From the NCBI GenBank assembly GCA_963969395.1, contig OZ017796.1, forward strand, positions 21,392,501 through 21,456,500: a stretch of 64,000 nucleotides of DNA, read 5' to 3'. Below the pieces are notes generated by a model. It had not been told where the DNA came from, made no database searches, and saw only the letters and a list, made by a program, of their open reading frames with translations. This document shows, one piece after another, positions 1 through 13,528 of the stretch; position 1 is the first letter of the stretch; each line of letters starts with the position of its first letter. Position numbers and translations under genes: made by a program. This stretch comes from Pseudoscleropodium purum (taxonomy: Eukaryota > Streptophyta > Bryopsida > Hypnales > Brachytheciaceae).

Positions 1-1828
1 CAACGAGCCTCCAAATCAAACTAGAAATAACAAGCTACAAGCCACAATACATAAATCTTCAATCCTCTTGTCTTCAAGTCTTGATGTCTTCAAAACTTCA
101 AAACTTCAAAGAAAGCACAAAACTAATTCCATTCTAACTCCATTTTTCTCTGAATAGGATAGCAACAAACCTTTTTTTATTTCACTATCTATAACTTTTG
201 CAATTTTTCTTCAAACTAAGAAAATGATATCTTCTTGAAAATCTCACAAATTCTTCTACCTTCATTACAATTTTCACTTGCAATTCAACCTCTTAGTAAA
301 ACTTACAGCTTCTTAAAGTAAGAGGTTCTAAACAATATAGGTAACAAACTCTCTTTGACTCAAGAACCCATAACTTGCTCTACATAGCTTCAATAGCTTC
401 AATTTCTTTAAAAAGATAAAAAAACAATATCTTTCATGCCTCAAACTTTCAAAAAGAATTAAAAAAAACACAGACTTTGGTAATCACCCAAATCTTTGCT
501 CCTCTTTGTTAAGTGGCAACAAACCCTCTATCACTGAAATACTTATATCTTTTTGTTTTTAATTTCAAATTGCACAAAAAAAGGTCTCTATGAAAAGGCA
601 ATGAGAAGAAGTATAAACCCTCAAATTTTCATTCCAAAATATCTCATAAATTCAAAAATATAACCGTTTGAACTTTCGGATTTTTAAACCCTACACTTCC
701 AAACTTCCAAAACAACAACAACGAATTGTCTCCCCAAAACCCGACTAAAGGGGAAGAAGAAGATGCCTACCAAGCCTTTAAAACCCTAAGGTAGGCGGAA
801 TCAACCCATGTACACATCACATGAGCCTCTAAACATCTATTGGCCCAAAGAAAACACCCTAAAGTAAGTTTTTATTCATCTTTTAAGGCCAATGAATCTC
901 AAAGGTCAAAATTCAATAGATAAACATCTTGAAAGTCCCTAACTTTTAATTCTTAACATTCAAATAAAGTATAAAGAACTTCAACTAGCAATAAAACTTC
1001 CACTAAAACCAATTGGAGATAAAAATTGAAGTCGAAAAAGAGCCATATTCCATCTTTAAGAACTTGAGGATGTGCTTAATAGTATTTGCGATGTAATCTA
1101 TATGTTTGACCTTTATCAAAGGATTAACTGGACCTTCTAACCAATGTTGATGGCCACGGCTTTCCTTAATTGGCCTAACCATACAATAATATTGGTCATT
1201 GTTCAGGCCTTCAAAAATCCTTTCAAATGTCACTTTTTGGGTGCTCACTTCAACACATTCAACTTGAGGTAGAACCACCAAAACACAAGCGTCTTTTTGG
1301 AAATTACTATGCCAATGTAGTTCCACACGAGGTTTTTTAATTGGACAAGAAGGTCCAACTTCATCTTACAAATGGATTAGCAATGGTATAGAAACCTTTG
1401 GCTGAGATGGTTGAACTAGCAATTGTGATAAAGAAAGCTCCAGTTCAACCTTTGATTGAGACTCTGGATCTTATGAATTCATAAAACCCCTCCAGTTTAA
1501 CATTTTAAAGTCGAACTTCAAATACAAATACAAATTCTATAAAACTAAAGAAAATACTTTGAACTAATGAAATTTGTCCAAGGTTTTCATCCTTTTAACA
1601 ACTTTATTGACAACAAGCATCATCTTGAAACCATTCGAAGCATCACCTTGAAGTCATTAGAATCATTATCTTAAAGTATGTCTTCCAAATTCTAGAATCT
1701 CTCTAAAGTATAAAATTAACACTCATTTTATACAATGTACATATTTACATTACGACACCATATCTGTATCTAGTATTGTATTCATATCTGATTCTCATAT
1801 TCAGTATGTATCCTGTAGCCATATATAA

Positions 1829-1863
<35 letters not shown>

Positions 1864-2074
1864 ATTCATTTTGTATTTCATATAAGGACGGCTTAGATTA
1901 AATCTCACAAAATCAATGGCCAATAAATTTTTTGAGAGAGGAAAGGCAACTAATGCAAATTAAGGGGAGCCATCTTTTGAGAGGATAGTCTCTTTTGTCA
2001 CTATTTTGAGATCTTTCCAAGCCATATCATAGGTGGTTAGTAAACAAAATGTGGCAAGTTTGGGTGCCTCTACT
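1..2074. other. AT-rich intergenic DNA with repeat fragments
   Basis: No convincing gene. The open frame at 1003-1326 on the minus strand has no recognisable domain and lies in low-complexity AT-rich DNA. From about 1760 to 2000 the sequence is a diverged copy of a repeat also present at 14.5-14.96 kb and 46.3-46.77 kb. It shows TATCCATATTC-like short repeats followed by a segment on the theme of aattttttgagagaggaaag. Confidence 0.6.
1832..1860. repeat. (TA)n microsatellite
   Basis: Uninterrupted run of TA dinucleotides inside the 1.8-kb copy of the TATCCATATTC-type repeat. Confidence 0.95.
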
Positions 2075-2739
2075 TTAACCTTTAAATGCCCAAAGCTTTT
2101 CTTAAGCTTCTAGGAATTTGTTCTAAATTAAACAAAAAGCCAATATTTTGATAAGTTGTGTCAATTTTTTTGAATTGTAACAATACAAATTTGAACTAGA
2201 TATGATAGAGATTAGATAAAAAAAAACAAAAACACAACAATTTTATTTATTGATTGAAAGATTATAATAATGTTTGATCATGAGGGTGTTAAAAGTGTGC
2301 GTAAAAGTAATTTGAAGTCTTTCAATCCTCTTTTGACATGTCAAATCTAAAAAGTTGGTCACTAAAAAGATATGAGATTATTGAAGACATTTAACATGCA
2401 TAACCCCAATCAATTTATGGCTTTTCAAAATTAATTACATCTATAATTTTTTAAATGAATTTTTAATGTGGATTTTTTTTCAATATCTAGTGTATTTGAG
2501 GCTCATCCCCAAGAACTCTCAACACTACACAAAATCAAGATTGCAATGGACATCCTTGCACAAAATCTTAAATAGAAAATTTATAATCAATCATACTCAA
2601 AATTGAATTTTTGATGCTAAAAATAGACTTCAAAACAAATTTTTCAAAAAACTCCTAAAATAGCAACTTGGTTAGGTTTTGTTTAACTTCAAAATATTAT
2701 CAACACCCAAATTTGGTACTTCGGGCAATTAGGGGTTAA
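2075..2739 (+). mobile_element. TTAA-ended non-autonomous element, family B copy 1
   Basis: A 665-bp segment running from TTAACCTTTAAATGCCCAAA to the inverted end ATTAGGGGTTAA. It aligns along its whole length with 22760-23416 and, inverted, with 36017-36661. It has no coding capacity. Ends, size and copy number fit a MITE. The palindromic TTAA at each edge could be a target-site duplication. Confidence 0.75.
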
Positions 2740-3119
2740 AGCTGGTAACAATATCTAAATGCATTTGAAGAAGCAATTCAACTTGATTTCAATTTTCATA
2801 TTGAAAAAGGTTTTGTGTTGAGTTGGTAGTCAAAAGGAAATTTTAGATTCTTTTAGAATGCATTTTTTAGATATTGTAATGTAGATGTTGTCTATTTACA
2901 AAACCCAAGAAAACTAGTATAGGGGGGTATTTCCTAAGGAAAGGTCAATTCGTCTAACGTTTGCATAACTAAAGTCACTTGATTTCAGATTTTGGATACT
3001 TATTTGTATGTTTTGGATTGGTTTTAAAGAAATGAAACCCAAAGTATGATCCTAATGTCAATTTTCTCAGTCTAAATACCAATGCTATTATATAGACCTA
3101 ATATATGGTGTCCTAGTCT
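2740..3119. other. Intergenic DNA, nothing recognised
   Basis: AT-rich sequence between the family B element and the GTCAA-rich field. No ORF, RNA gene or repeat boundary seen. Confidence 0.5.
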
Positions 3120-5770
3120 TGCTTAGTGTGTGCTTAGGTCAAATCTCAAGTCAATTTGCAAGGCATGGTCAATTTGCTTGTATATACTTTAGCCACTTAA
3201 TATATATGTATATTTTTTTTATTCATATTTATTCAATATCATAAACTTGAAATTCATAATCAATTAAATTCTATTCAACTCATCTATATGATTTTACCTA
3301 GTAATGCTCTTTTTAGCAATTTTATTTATTTAATATATTTCCTTACCTCACACAAATTCAAGGAAACGAATTTATTCTTTCCTGTTATTTTATTTAATCT
3401 TCTTGCCTTTATTCTCTATCTTCCTCAAGGTCAATTTATTTTGATTCTTTATTTAGCCTTGGTAGTTGGGTCAATTAGCCTTCACAGAAGACGACACGGC
3501 ATTGGAACTAAGACCTTATAGCCATTTACTTGTACAATTCCTATTGTACAATTGACTTGCCACCTACCAACAACTACATAGTTGACTTGACCTTCATTGT
3601 AAACTTAACAATGAAACTTTGTTGGTATTCTGATGATACATCTCAACTACTAGACATACTCCATGTATAACTTGACTAGTTTTTTCAAATTCCAAACAAA
3701 TGATTTGAACATGGAACCAATTTAGTATGTCTATGAAAGCAATTTAATTTTACACCAAAATTCTCATCAATTTACTTCAAAAATCAACCTGAATGCAATT
3801 AGACAAGATTACTTTTGGTACTATCGAGTAGAATTGACTGAACTTCGAATTTTCACTATAGAATTCTATCTTCGAATTCTTTTAATATGCGTTAAATTAA
3901 CTCCATTCCTAATTAAAATTTGTCAATTTGCTCTTAACAATTGATCACCTCTGCAACTGGATCAGATCAATTTTTGCAAACAACAACTCAATCTACTATT
4001 AGAATTTTGCCTGTCTAGTAGACTTTGTCAATTAATTAGCATGCTACATTATACACATAGTTAATGTCAATTTACACCCTTCTACACTAAGGATCCAATA
4101 GACAATACATGTACAATATCACAATTTGACATTTGTTAATTCACAATAAGACATCCAGTACAAGAAGTTACACAAACACCATCAATTGGACCTCAATTAT
4201 ATTATTACCAATGCTAGATCTAATGCAATTTGACTTTATAATTTGAATTCTTTTAGTCACAAAACTAATTCCAACAACATTTCTTACTTAATATATAATC
4301 ACAAATCTTTAATTTACTTATATAGTCAATTTGAAGTACATGCAATCAACGGCCAATACATATATGTCTATCGACTATAGTCCAAAAAACCGACTTCAAT
4401 TACTCAACCACTTAACTACTACAATTCAAATGCAGCAATTCTCCACTCAATTTTACAGTTTGGTCAATTACATACATTCAAATTGACATAATATAGTCTT
4501 CACACATTACAACTTCAACATAGGAGTCAATTAGACTCCAATTTCAAGGTACTTGACCTCACAATTCCAACAACTTAACTTCATCAAATTCACTACAATT
4601 ATTCCACTTTATATTTCATACATAAATTCAGTCAACTAGACTTTAACAATTAGCCAGTTTGCCTCTACAACAACTTCATACTAGCATCACAATTTGGACT
4701 TAAGCAAATACCAAAATAACTTACATCATCATTGATTCATTCAATAGGCTTGTAGGTCGATTGGACTTTTCGTCAACACGCATTTGTTACACAACCTTGT
4801 CAATTTGACCTCAAGCCATTTACATGGCCATTTGATCACACATTCACGCAAATGGACTTTGAAAACTTAACTTACAAATAAGTCAACTATATTCAAATTT
4901 CAACAAATGAACAAATTACTCACACTTCCTTGTGAGACTTATCAACTTCTTTTCCGGCAATTTGTCCATCTATAGTTCCACTCACAGAAACTCACATACA
5001 CAATTTAATTAATGGACTATTTCAATTCCAATTATCTCAACTAGTCGACTTGACCATAACAATCAATTGCAAATACTTAAAGTCAACTAGACTAGTATTG
5101 CGTACACACACACACACTGCTCCTTTAGTTAAGTAGACTTAGATCTTATACCCAATTAATAACATAATATTATCTTTCAGGCCATTAGACAGCAATTCAA
5201 CACTTACTTGCAAACTAAAACAATTAGTCAATTAGACAATAACAATTATACAATCAAGTTGTAACTTGTAGCTAATAGACAAACACTTTCACTTAGTGTT
5301 ATCTCACGGTTAACTAGACCAACACTTTCACAATTACAACACAGTTACTTTACAATTTTCTTGATTGTAAGTCAAACTCATACACAATTGGACCACCGTC
5401 CGCAATCTTCGTACAACAAGCTCATACAACAAAGAGCAATTAGACAATTTTCACAATTTGAAAGTTATAAATTCAATTACAATTAGAGCACAAGTACAAG
5501 ATGAGTCGTACAACTTTGGTATGAACTAAAGAAAAAAGAATAGACCTTCAGACTTATAGTCCCAAAAATGGAAGATAATTCTTCAACTTTAAAAGCCGCA
5601 AGTTCATTTAACCCTTCTTCAAATCCTATCAACTTGACCTTTCTAAATCTTCTAATTTCATCATTTTAATTCTTAATTGATCTTTACAATTCTAATTGAA
5701 TTGGCAATATAAATATATCAAATTGACGGCTCTATTTACACATAAGAGTCAAATGGACTAAAAAATAAAA
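3120..5770. repeat. Field of degenerate GTCAAYTWGAC-like short repeats
   Basis: Words such as GTCAATTAGAC, GTCAATTTGAC, GTCAACTAGAC and CAATTGGAC recur at irregular short spacing through about 2.6 kb. Counting by eye there are about 30 GTCAA or TTGAC words, where base composition would predict roughly five. The core GTCAATTGAC is palindromic. No coding potential is evident; the ORF at 3288-3521 has no recognised domain. It may be a decayed short-period satellite. Confidence 0.5.
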
Positions 5771-5937
5771 ATTGAAGGATGACAAATACCATATGAATAA
5801 ACTATGAATTTTCAAAGTGCTGAAAAATAAATGTTTCTAAAACCAATTTCAAAATCTCATGAATGGTAGAAGTACATTTTAGACAAAAATCTCCTAGGGA
5901 TTGGTTTAGAAAGAGGTCACAATTAGGTGTTGTTACC

Positions 5938-6870
5938 TTAACCTCTAAAAGACCAAACTATGTTTTTTGGCAACATAGAAATTTTGGGCAAGTACATGTG
6001 ACTAGAGATTTCTATGTTTTTGGCCCAAATTTAAAAAAAAAGGTGTAGACAAGGAATATCTTTTATATGCACTAAATCTCAAGACATTTGGAAATATAAG
6101 TCAAAAGTTATAGCCTAATATGTAGTTTGTTTTTCAACTTGAACAATCTGGACAGATCTAAAAAAATCATTTATTTCAAAAATCCAAATTTGAAATTGGT
6201 TTTCTAGATTTCTATATACATTGAAAGCTTTGAATCATTCCATTTTCATCAATGAGTCAAAAGTTATGAGGTGTTTTAGATTGCGGGTAGTTATGGATTC
6301 TCTATCCCAAAATAAACTTTGAAGTCCTTTATTGAACTCAATTTTCAATATTTTTGGAAAAAAATAAAAACATTAGGTGAAGATTGCTTATTACAACATT
6401 ACAACCATTCGGATTGGCATTTTTCAATTCCATAAATATATTGTTAGTAATTTAGTATTTTGAATCATTCTCTACATCTTTCTACTTACTATTTTTTTCC
6501 TATATGTTGTACAACTTCAAATGATCTAAAAATTTTTAAGCATGTAGCCAACATGCCTTGAAGAATGAATTCAAAGAGTTGCAATCATTTTGAACATTTT
6601 TTCATACAAATGTGACCTTGTGAAGTTCAGCTGCCCGGTTTTTCGAAGGGACAAAAAAATGATTTTTGTCAATTCAAATGCTAATATCTTGCAATCTACA
6701 TAGTGAAAATTTCTGAAAGTTTTTCCACATCTTTTCAGGCTAGTGTTCTACAAGATCCTATGGTTACATATGTCTAAAAAAAATATTTCCTAAATTTTGA
6801 AACTTGTATAAGAAATAGTAGTTTTGGAGCATTTTTGGATAAAACATGGTCAAGGAACTTTAGAGGTTAA
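5938..6870 (+). mobile_element. TTAA-ended non-autonomous element, family C copy 1
   Basis: A 933-bp element with perfect 12-bp terminal inverted repeats, TTAACCTCTAAA at the left and TTTAGAGGTTAA at the right. The interior matches 50440-51383 in inverted orientation. For example, the ACATGTGACTAGAGATTT-type segment near the left end recurs there. No transposase frame. The termini resemble those of family B, which implies mobilisation by a common enzyme. Confidence 0.75.
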
Positions 6871-7960
6871 ATATTTGTAATCCTTCTTAAATATCTAAAA
6901 TATTGCTTGATTTTGAAAACTTTTGCTTCTTTAATATTATATGATCTTTGTATAATTAAAGCTTAAATTTTCTTTTACTAGACTATCATATATATGAAGT
7001 ATGCTTTTGTACAAGATTTAAGGAGAAATTAGAGTCAAACCATCCCCAAATTGAAATTATATATAATTATAAGGTTATCTATAGTTGTACTTTAATTATC
7101 ATTTGTATTATTATAGTAATTTTTTTGAAGTATTGATTGTTGTTTTGCCTAAAGTTCTCATCATAAATAAAATAGTTGGAAAAATGAATTAATTCATTTG
7201 TAACTAGCTATTGGTTCTCCCTATATTTTGTTTTTATATATGAATATAACTGCAACAATTATCTATAATTATATTAATATCCTAAGAGAGTTGGCATTTG
7301 TAAAGAGCATATAAAAGGATCTATTTGGAGTGAATGATGTATATGGAAGAATGTTGAAAAAGAATTTTTTGTCAATTTTTCAATGATGTAGTTGCACTAG
7401 GTTATTCAAATAGTGTCCTTTGTAATTATAATAGCATTGCACAATATTTTTAGACTTAATAAATATATTATACATAATCTACACTATTTTTATACTATCT
7501 CAGGTAGAGTGATTGTCATTCAACTTTCAACTATATTCATTAAAATATTCACTCATTAGACTTTTTTTGTCCAATTTGATTTGTATTATTCAAATTCTAT
7601 GAATTAGCTTAACAAATTGTCATCAAGCATATATAGAATAAAGTATTTTAATAAACACAAAAATTTTAATTCTTGCAATAGTTAGAGAATGATTCTTAAC
7701 ATCACCTTAATCAACTAGCTAGCTAAAAGGACTTGGCCCTATTACTAAGTTAGGTTGCCAAAATTACTTGTCTATGAATTATAAGTGCAATTTTTATTTC
7801 TATAGTTGAAAGTCATTCATAAATACCTTTAATCATCACCACCCTTATTTAAGTTAGCCTTTAACCCGTTAAAGATCGTGGTTGATTCTAAAAGTGGACA
7901 AGATGTTTTTCAATCTTAGACTAAACTTTTGTAAATGCTTGGGGCTCTATAATAAACTCT
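6871..7960. other. AT-rich intergenic DNA, nothing recognised
   Basis: No gene or clear repeat structure seen on either strand. Confidence 0.5.
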
Positions 7961-8037
7961 AGCTACCCATGGAAAAGTGTCGATTTCAACTAGAAAGTTG
8001 TCAATCAATCCTAATAGGTCAAAGGACATGGTCTCCA

Positions 8038-8290
8038 TGATCAAAGTAGTCCCCAAAACTACTCTAATTATTGAACTAGCATCTTTCAAGGATAAACCTT
8101 GGAAAGACACAACCCTTGACCAAGCTAGTGCCCAAAATACTTCACTTATTAAACAACCTTTTTGGTCAACATTGTCCTTTAAGGATGCAACTCCCTATGA
8201 CCCAAGTAGTCACCAAAATACTCTAATTATTGGACCAATCAATGCATTCTTTGTTTCCCTGATCAAAAGTCACCTCTCGGACATTTTTTG
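8038..8290. repeat. Short tandem repeat, about 80-bp unit, three degenerate copies
   Basis: Units begin near 8038, 8117 and 8198 with tgatcaaagtagt, tgaccaagctagt and tgacccaagtagt, each followed by ccaaaactactctaattatt-like sequence. Related single units occur near 27100 and 47785, so this is a dispersed family that was locally amplified. The open frame at 7977-8339 simply reads through it. Confidence 0.6.
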
Positions 8291-8340
8291 GTCACAACAT
8301 CATTTAAAGGTTAAGACTTGTCAATACATAATTTTTTGAT

Positions 8341-9067
8341 GTGATGAACGAATGATCATGTAGACAAATTGCCAATTTTCTGTTCTACTTCCAAATCGGT
8401 CTTCACTATCAAAGCTCACAGAAGTTCATTTCTCTGACCTAAAAAACTTGCATGTTGAATTACTAGCCACGAACAGAGGCATAATACTCTGCCTATTTCC
8501 TGTTACTCTTTGGAACAATCCGCCCCATTGAGATCCTGTCTGAAATGCCTACAGGCAACAACAATGTGATTCCATCAATACCGATATCCAGAAAACGTCA
8601 TAATTATGGACATCAAAAAATACAAACACCCGTCAGATAGATTGGCCAGTTATAGCTCTAGTAATAACGTTAATGGTAACAGCTCTACAACAAGGTTGTA
8701 TACCGATACATTTTCTCCCATTGAAGTCTCTTGCTTGGCAAATTCTCGGACTGATTCACTCTCAAGCAGGCATTAATCCCAGCTTGATGCTTACAAACAC
8801 CTCGACGCAAGCCAAATCAGCACCCTCATCACCTGCTCTGCATGTTCCACTAACACCGAGTAATAGAACTGCATATTTAAAATTAAAAAAGAAAGGAGGT
8901 TCCCTCCAAAATACCATGCCAATATAGCCATATCGAGGGATCAAAACTTTGGCGGTGCTTGGTGATGTCAAGTTTTCTAAGAACAAAACATAACTCCGCT
9001 CCGGGAGCTTTTGTGCTTGCTTGTGTAGTAGATTTGCAGGCTCTTTCCTTCTCACTAGGAATGAGTT
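8341..9067 (-). other. Probable 3' UTR and downstream region of the FMN-binding protein gene
   Basis: Richer in GC than the DNA to its left and directly downstream of the stop codon at 9068-9070 (minus strand). No further exon with family similarity was found. The minus-strand ORF at 8762-9055 has no recognised domain. The true transcript end cannot be placed. Confidence 0.45.
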
Positions 9068-12000
9068 TCAGTGTAAAAAGCGAGCTCCCCTATCCAGAAC
9101 CTTCTGGAGAGCCACAATGGCTTGGTCAATAGTCTCGACACCACCTATTTCATCGAATGAGATACGGCGCACATTGAACTGCCAAAATAATAGTTGTGAG
9201 TCAGAGAATTGAGGTAGACACAAGGAAACCTAAGTGGAGGCTACTAGAATCATAACGCCAATGCAAGCTTTTGAAATTAATGTGGCTAAATTTCAAGGGT
9301 TAAGAAGAGGATCAGATTTCAGAATGCTAGCCCTCAATAGTACTTGCAACCCACTACAGAGTCTGCTCTAGAAGATGTGCAACAATATAGAATCAGATAT
9401 TGGTTTAAGCCATTACCCAGCCCATTAACTTTCAGATGCATCCCAGCAATAACATGACACAATCACTTGAGATCTGTGCAATAATCTCTTGACTCTCAAC
9501 GCTGAAATGCGTAGAGGCGCCACAAACGCAAATAAAGCACCAGAAAAGCTCTGGTACCGTTTAAATATGCCAACAACAGATATCTCCTTGAAATTAATAG
9601 AAGTATGACACTGAGGCCGGCAACAACTGATTTAAAAGTCAACTGCCAATATGGAGAAAATAATTACCTGGGCGCCCTGCCTGACACGAATGTCAACACC
9701 TTTGCTGTCTATTGAAATCAGGGCAGCATCATCCACCTCAGATTCTGAGGCTAAAAGCTCTCTTAGCTTCTTTGAAAACCTTAAATTCAGTTCCTGCAGC
9801 TCCGGACAGAATTCAGAACACTTAATAACATTAAGATGTTATTAGACGGTTATTAGACGGTTATTAGACGCTAAGATACATGCATTGGTCTTTTACCATG
9901 TCATCAATGTTGTTGATGACAAATTTGATAATAATCATTTCCATCAGAAAACAAATAGCATACCCGCAATGTCTTCTCAGCCCCGTTGGCTGCAATAATA
10001 TCAGGTCGGGCCAAGTCGTACTCTTTCACATCTACCCATTGCACGGTACCAAATCCTCCCACAAAATAGATATCGCTGCATTCCCACCAATATCAATCAA
10101 TTCCTTTCACATCCTTTGCTCAGCAAAATTGAAACAAAGCAAGACACTAGACATCCTCCAAGCAAAGCACAATAGGAGTTTCTCAAAATATAACATTTGC
10201 TATTGATGTTCACGTACAATTAAGATGTCCTCAAAAAGACATTGCTCTATGCAAAGGACTGGACCGGTAATTTCCCACACGTGTAATTCTCCTCATCCAT
10301 CTTGCTAGTGCCAGAACGAATCTCCGACAGTTCAAAATGCCTCATGTCATGACTACTGCACTCTCTTATGAACAAGGTAAATGCCACAAGCTTCATCAAT
10401 TCTATAAGAGAGGGATCACCTTATGTTTTCCATGCGATAGAAAGTGAAGTTACTCCACTGCTGTGACGCCCCCTGCTGATGCTTTGCACGATAATATTGA
10501 TGTGCAAGCTCCTACAATAAATAGGATAAATCATTCGAATCAGGCACACCTAATCCGAAGTAGTCCGAACTCTAAAACAACAGTAAGATACTGTAGAAAA
10601 GAGCATATGACAATCAAAAACTTGTCTTATTAACAAGTGCTTATCAATATAGCACGTCATCATACCTGCTGTTCAGGAGGAAGAGGATACACGTCTCCAA
10701 ATAATGTAACCCTTGCATTGGCGAGTCCACTCCATCCTGGAATCTGCCAACATACGGGTCAAACCATGCCAATTAAGAATCAATAAGAAAAGGTAAGCTG
10801 TTAACTTTTGAACCAACAAGAAGAATATCCATTCAAATTTATAGCTTTTAATGCAGCGACTTCCAAGTATGAGAACGGAGGTCCATTAGCCATCTTCGAG
10901 TATATGCAATGTATATGTAGGAGACCCTTGACAAATTGAGACAATGAACGGTAGGAACGGAGGAAGGGAAATGTAGAATAGAATAAATCCATAAAGGATT
11001 CTTGAAATAGTACCTGAACCACAAGAGTGCACCGTGGATCTGCTAGAAGGTTCCTTGTGTGGATTGCTAACGGTGATAACGAAAAAATTGGATCTGTAAG
11101 GGTGGCAAGAAATTGTATAAATAGAGGAAAGATTGCTCTAAAAATCAATTAGACAACAGAGAGGAAGGAAAAGAACGAAAAAATATCACTAAAAATCAGA
11201 AGCGAAACCAGCGGTCGACAGAAATAAATTTAAATTTAGCAGTAAAACGAAAAAAAGTGAAATCTCAAATCAGAAACAGACTGTAGGGAATCACACAGAT
11301 TGAAAGAAATTGCCAAGTAGAAAAGCAAATAAACGTATTGACTGATTTAAAGCATTGCTAATTTCTAGGGGAAAGGACACTAGACCATATTTCAACCCCT
11401 ATACATCTAAAACTTAATCCAGTGAAGGTTTCGAACCATACGTCCACGATTATCAGTTGCAAAGTCCACAAGTGAACCGAAGGGGTAACCCCGCCGGCGA
11501 TGATGCATACGAGACATGATTGTGCACAGATGTGCGAAACGAGCCTGCATCAATGCTCTCTTTCAATTACTCTTGCTAAAAACTGTGATATGACAAGCAC
11601 AGTCTATCGTAATTTTGACACAGTCAATTCAGGCTCATTGAATCAAAGGAGATTTGGAATAAAGTTCTTGGTAAGTTTGATCGAAACCAATACCTGTTCA
11701 ATGAGGTTGCGTACAGCAATGGCAGGGTGCGGTAACCCATGAGAAGATGTGGCACTTTGCACACCACCAGAGATAGGCGTTCGAAACAGACCTGCCCGAC
11801 TGCCACTTGCATTATTGTTATGTGTCCCTGGGGTATTCACCGGCGTATTCACCACCCCCTTTATGCTTCCAGAATTGTCAGGAGGGCTAACATTCTTGGC
11901 CTGCTAAATAGAGGAAGCATTCCCAAGTTAGGAATAATACGACAAAACATTCAGGAGATCAGCTCCAGCCGCTGGGACAATGGCGCACTACACTGATTTG

Positions 12001-13066
12001 TCCTACTACATATTAGGTGTAACCACACTAATCGCTTTGGAAATGCTATAACTTTGTACTTCGGATGAAGATTTTTACCAAGAGCTCAAATAGTCTATCT
12101 ATACAATTTAAAGAGATGATCTCTGTAAACATAGTTGGTTAAAATATTCATCACGAGTGAAAGCTTATAGCATCTATAAATGCATTAGGGTATTTACACT
12201 AAATATCATTATTAGTGTAGTGAGGGTGCAAAATTAATGTCACTACAAAATTTCGTTATTAGTACACTACAGTAATATTTCAACCTGCATAATTCGAAAT
12301 ACGTAGTGTGTCTTTGGTAAATTAGTGTCACATGCACTAATAGGATAAATAAGTGTACTGTAAAAGACGCAACTACTCACCATTCCACAGTTCTAAAACG
12401 GAAAAACGGAATAAAGAAATTATAGTTGGACTATGACGAAATTCTTGAACATCAAACCTGTACCTCATAGTTCAAGGATCCATTCATGTCCATTATGCCA
12501 CTCACCTCAGCTATGTAGATAGCTTGATTATATTTTTTGATATCAGCAATTGTGACAAAATGCAGGTAGAGCTAGAATCTGCAAAAGCAAGGTGTGCTTT
12601 ACCTCGGAGTGAAGAGAACTTCCATTCTTCTCAGGGCTGGACTTTGAGGGAAGTCCATCTCCCAGAGGTCCATCCTGATTCAAAGCAGCTCTCGCAATGC
12701 TAAGGGCGCCGTTTCGTTCCAAGAACCCATATCGACCATCTCTACTCCTCAGCAACCTCCTTCCTCTGAATCCAGCACAAGCATCTGTCAACTACAATTG
12801 CTTTTCAAAGTCTCCTAGCTCGAATTGTTCCATAATTTGCGAAGTAAAAAAAATTAATATTCTCCACATAAACAGCAAACAAGCGTACTTAACATACACA
12901 TTAGAAAAAGAGAGCGTTACCTGCAATCACTCTTCAGCACCCTAACCTCCTCGAGTCCGGAATACGACGGCAGAGTTCGGGAAGAAAAGAATTCCGCATG
13001 CGCAAATTCTTTGCAGGGATTGAGTACAGCAGAAGAGCTCAGCGTGGCTGTCCGGGTTAAGTCCAT
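9068..13066 (-). CDS. FMN-binding split-barrel (pyridoxamine 5'-phosphate oxidase-like) family protein
   Basis: Ten coding exons on the minus strand: 13066-about 12947, 12791-12603, 11900-11694, 11544-11442, 11093-11014, 10743-10666, 10511-10420, 10075-9964, 9793-9668 and 9178-9068, giving about 405 aa. All junctions from 11900 down join in frame at GT-AG sites. The reading includes AIAVRNLIEQARFAHL, GYPFGSLVDFA, SLSPLAIHTRNLLADP, IPGWSGLANARVTLFGD, QQWSNFTFYRMENIS and DIYFVGGFGTVQWVDV. This pattern is what I recall of the Arabidopsis At3g21140/At1g51560 family, annotated as PNPOx-like. The split barrel is expected to bind FMN or a tetrapyrrole-type ligand, but its reaction is not established here. 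The N-terminal roughly 40 residues (Ser/Ala/Arg-rich) look like a transit peptide, suggesting plastid or mitochondrial targeting. The exon 1-2 join is uncertain: the consensus-like donor at 12920 breaks frame, while donors at 12946 (GTTAGG) or nearby keep it. Confidence 0.85.
9838..9870. repeat. 11-bp tandem repeat x3 in an intron
   Basis: Three perfect copies of gttattagacg lie in the intron between the exons at 9964-10075 and 9668-9793 of the FMN-binding protein gene. Confidence 0.9.
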
Positions 13067-13528
13067 GACAATATCCTGTCTTTCCCGAAAAACACAAACA
13101 CTGTCACCGGAAAAGCAAATTCAACGACTCCAAACGTTCCTACAATTCGATTACTCACAAAACCCCTCGTTAAACCCTAAAACCTTAGAATGTCCTAATT
13201 CTCACAAACAGCAGAAAACTACTCGCAATGCTTCAACTTATGAGAGCTAAGATAATTACTGTAACCACCTGAGAGTGCGGTTCACAATTCAAACTAAGAA
13301 CTCTCGAACTAGGACCTCAAGCACAAACTCCAGAGTTTCGACCAAAAATTCGACCTAATTGTGTTCGGATTCGCATCCCTAACTCTGTCTACGCAGCAGC
13401 AGCGACCAGACGGGCCCCACGGAGACCAACATATGTAACTATTTATGCCTGAACAAGGTGTATGCCTTAATAGAGCCCAGATATGCCGATGAAGCGCAGG
13501 AATCAGATAGAGAAGATACCGCACTTAC

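Noticed and set aside
3288..3521. 77-aa hydrophobic ORF on the plus strand
   Set aside because: Lies in a repetitive AT-rich field, has no recognised domain, and its hydrophobicity follows from T-rich codons.
7977..8339. 120-aa ORF
   Set aside because: It reads through an 80-bp tandem repeat and has no family signature.
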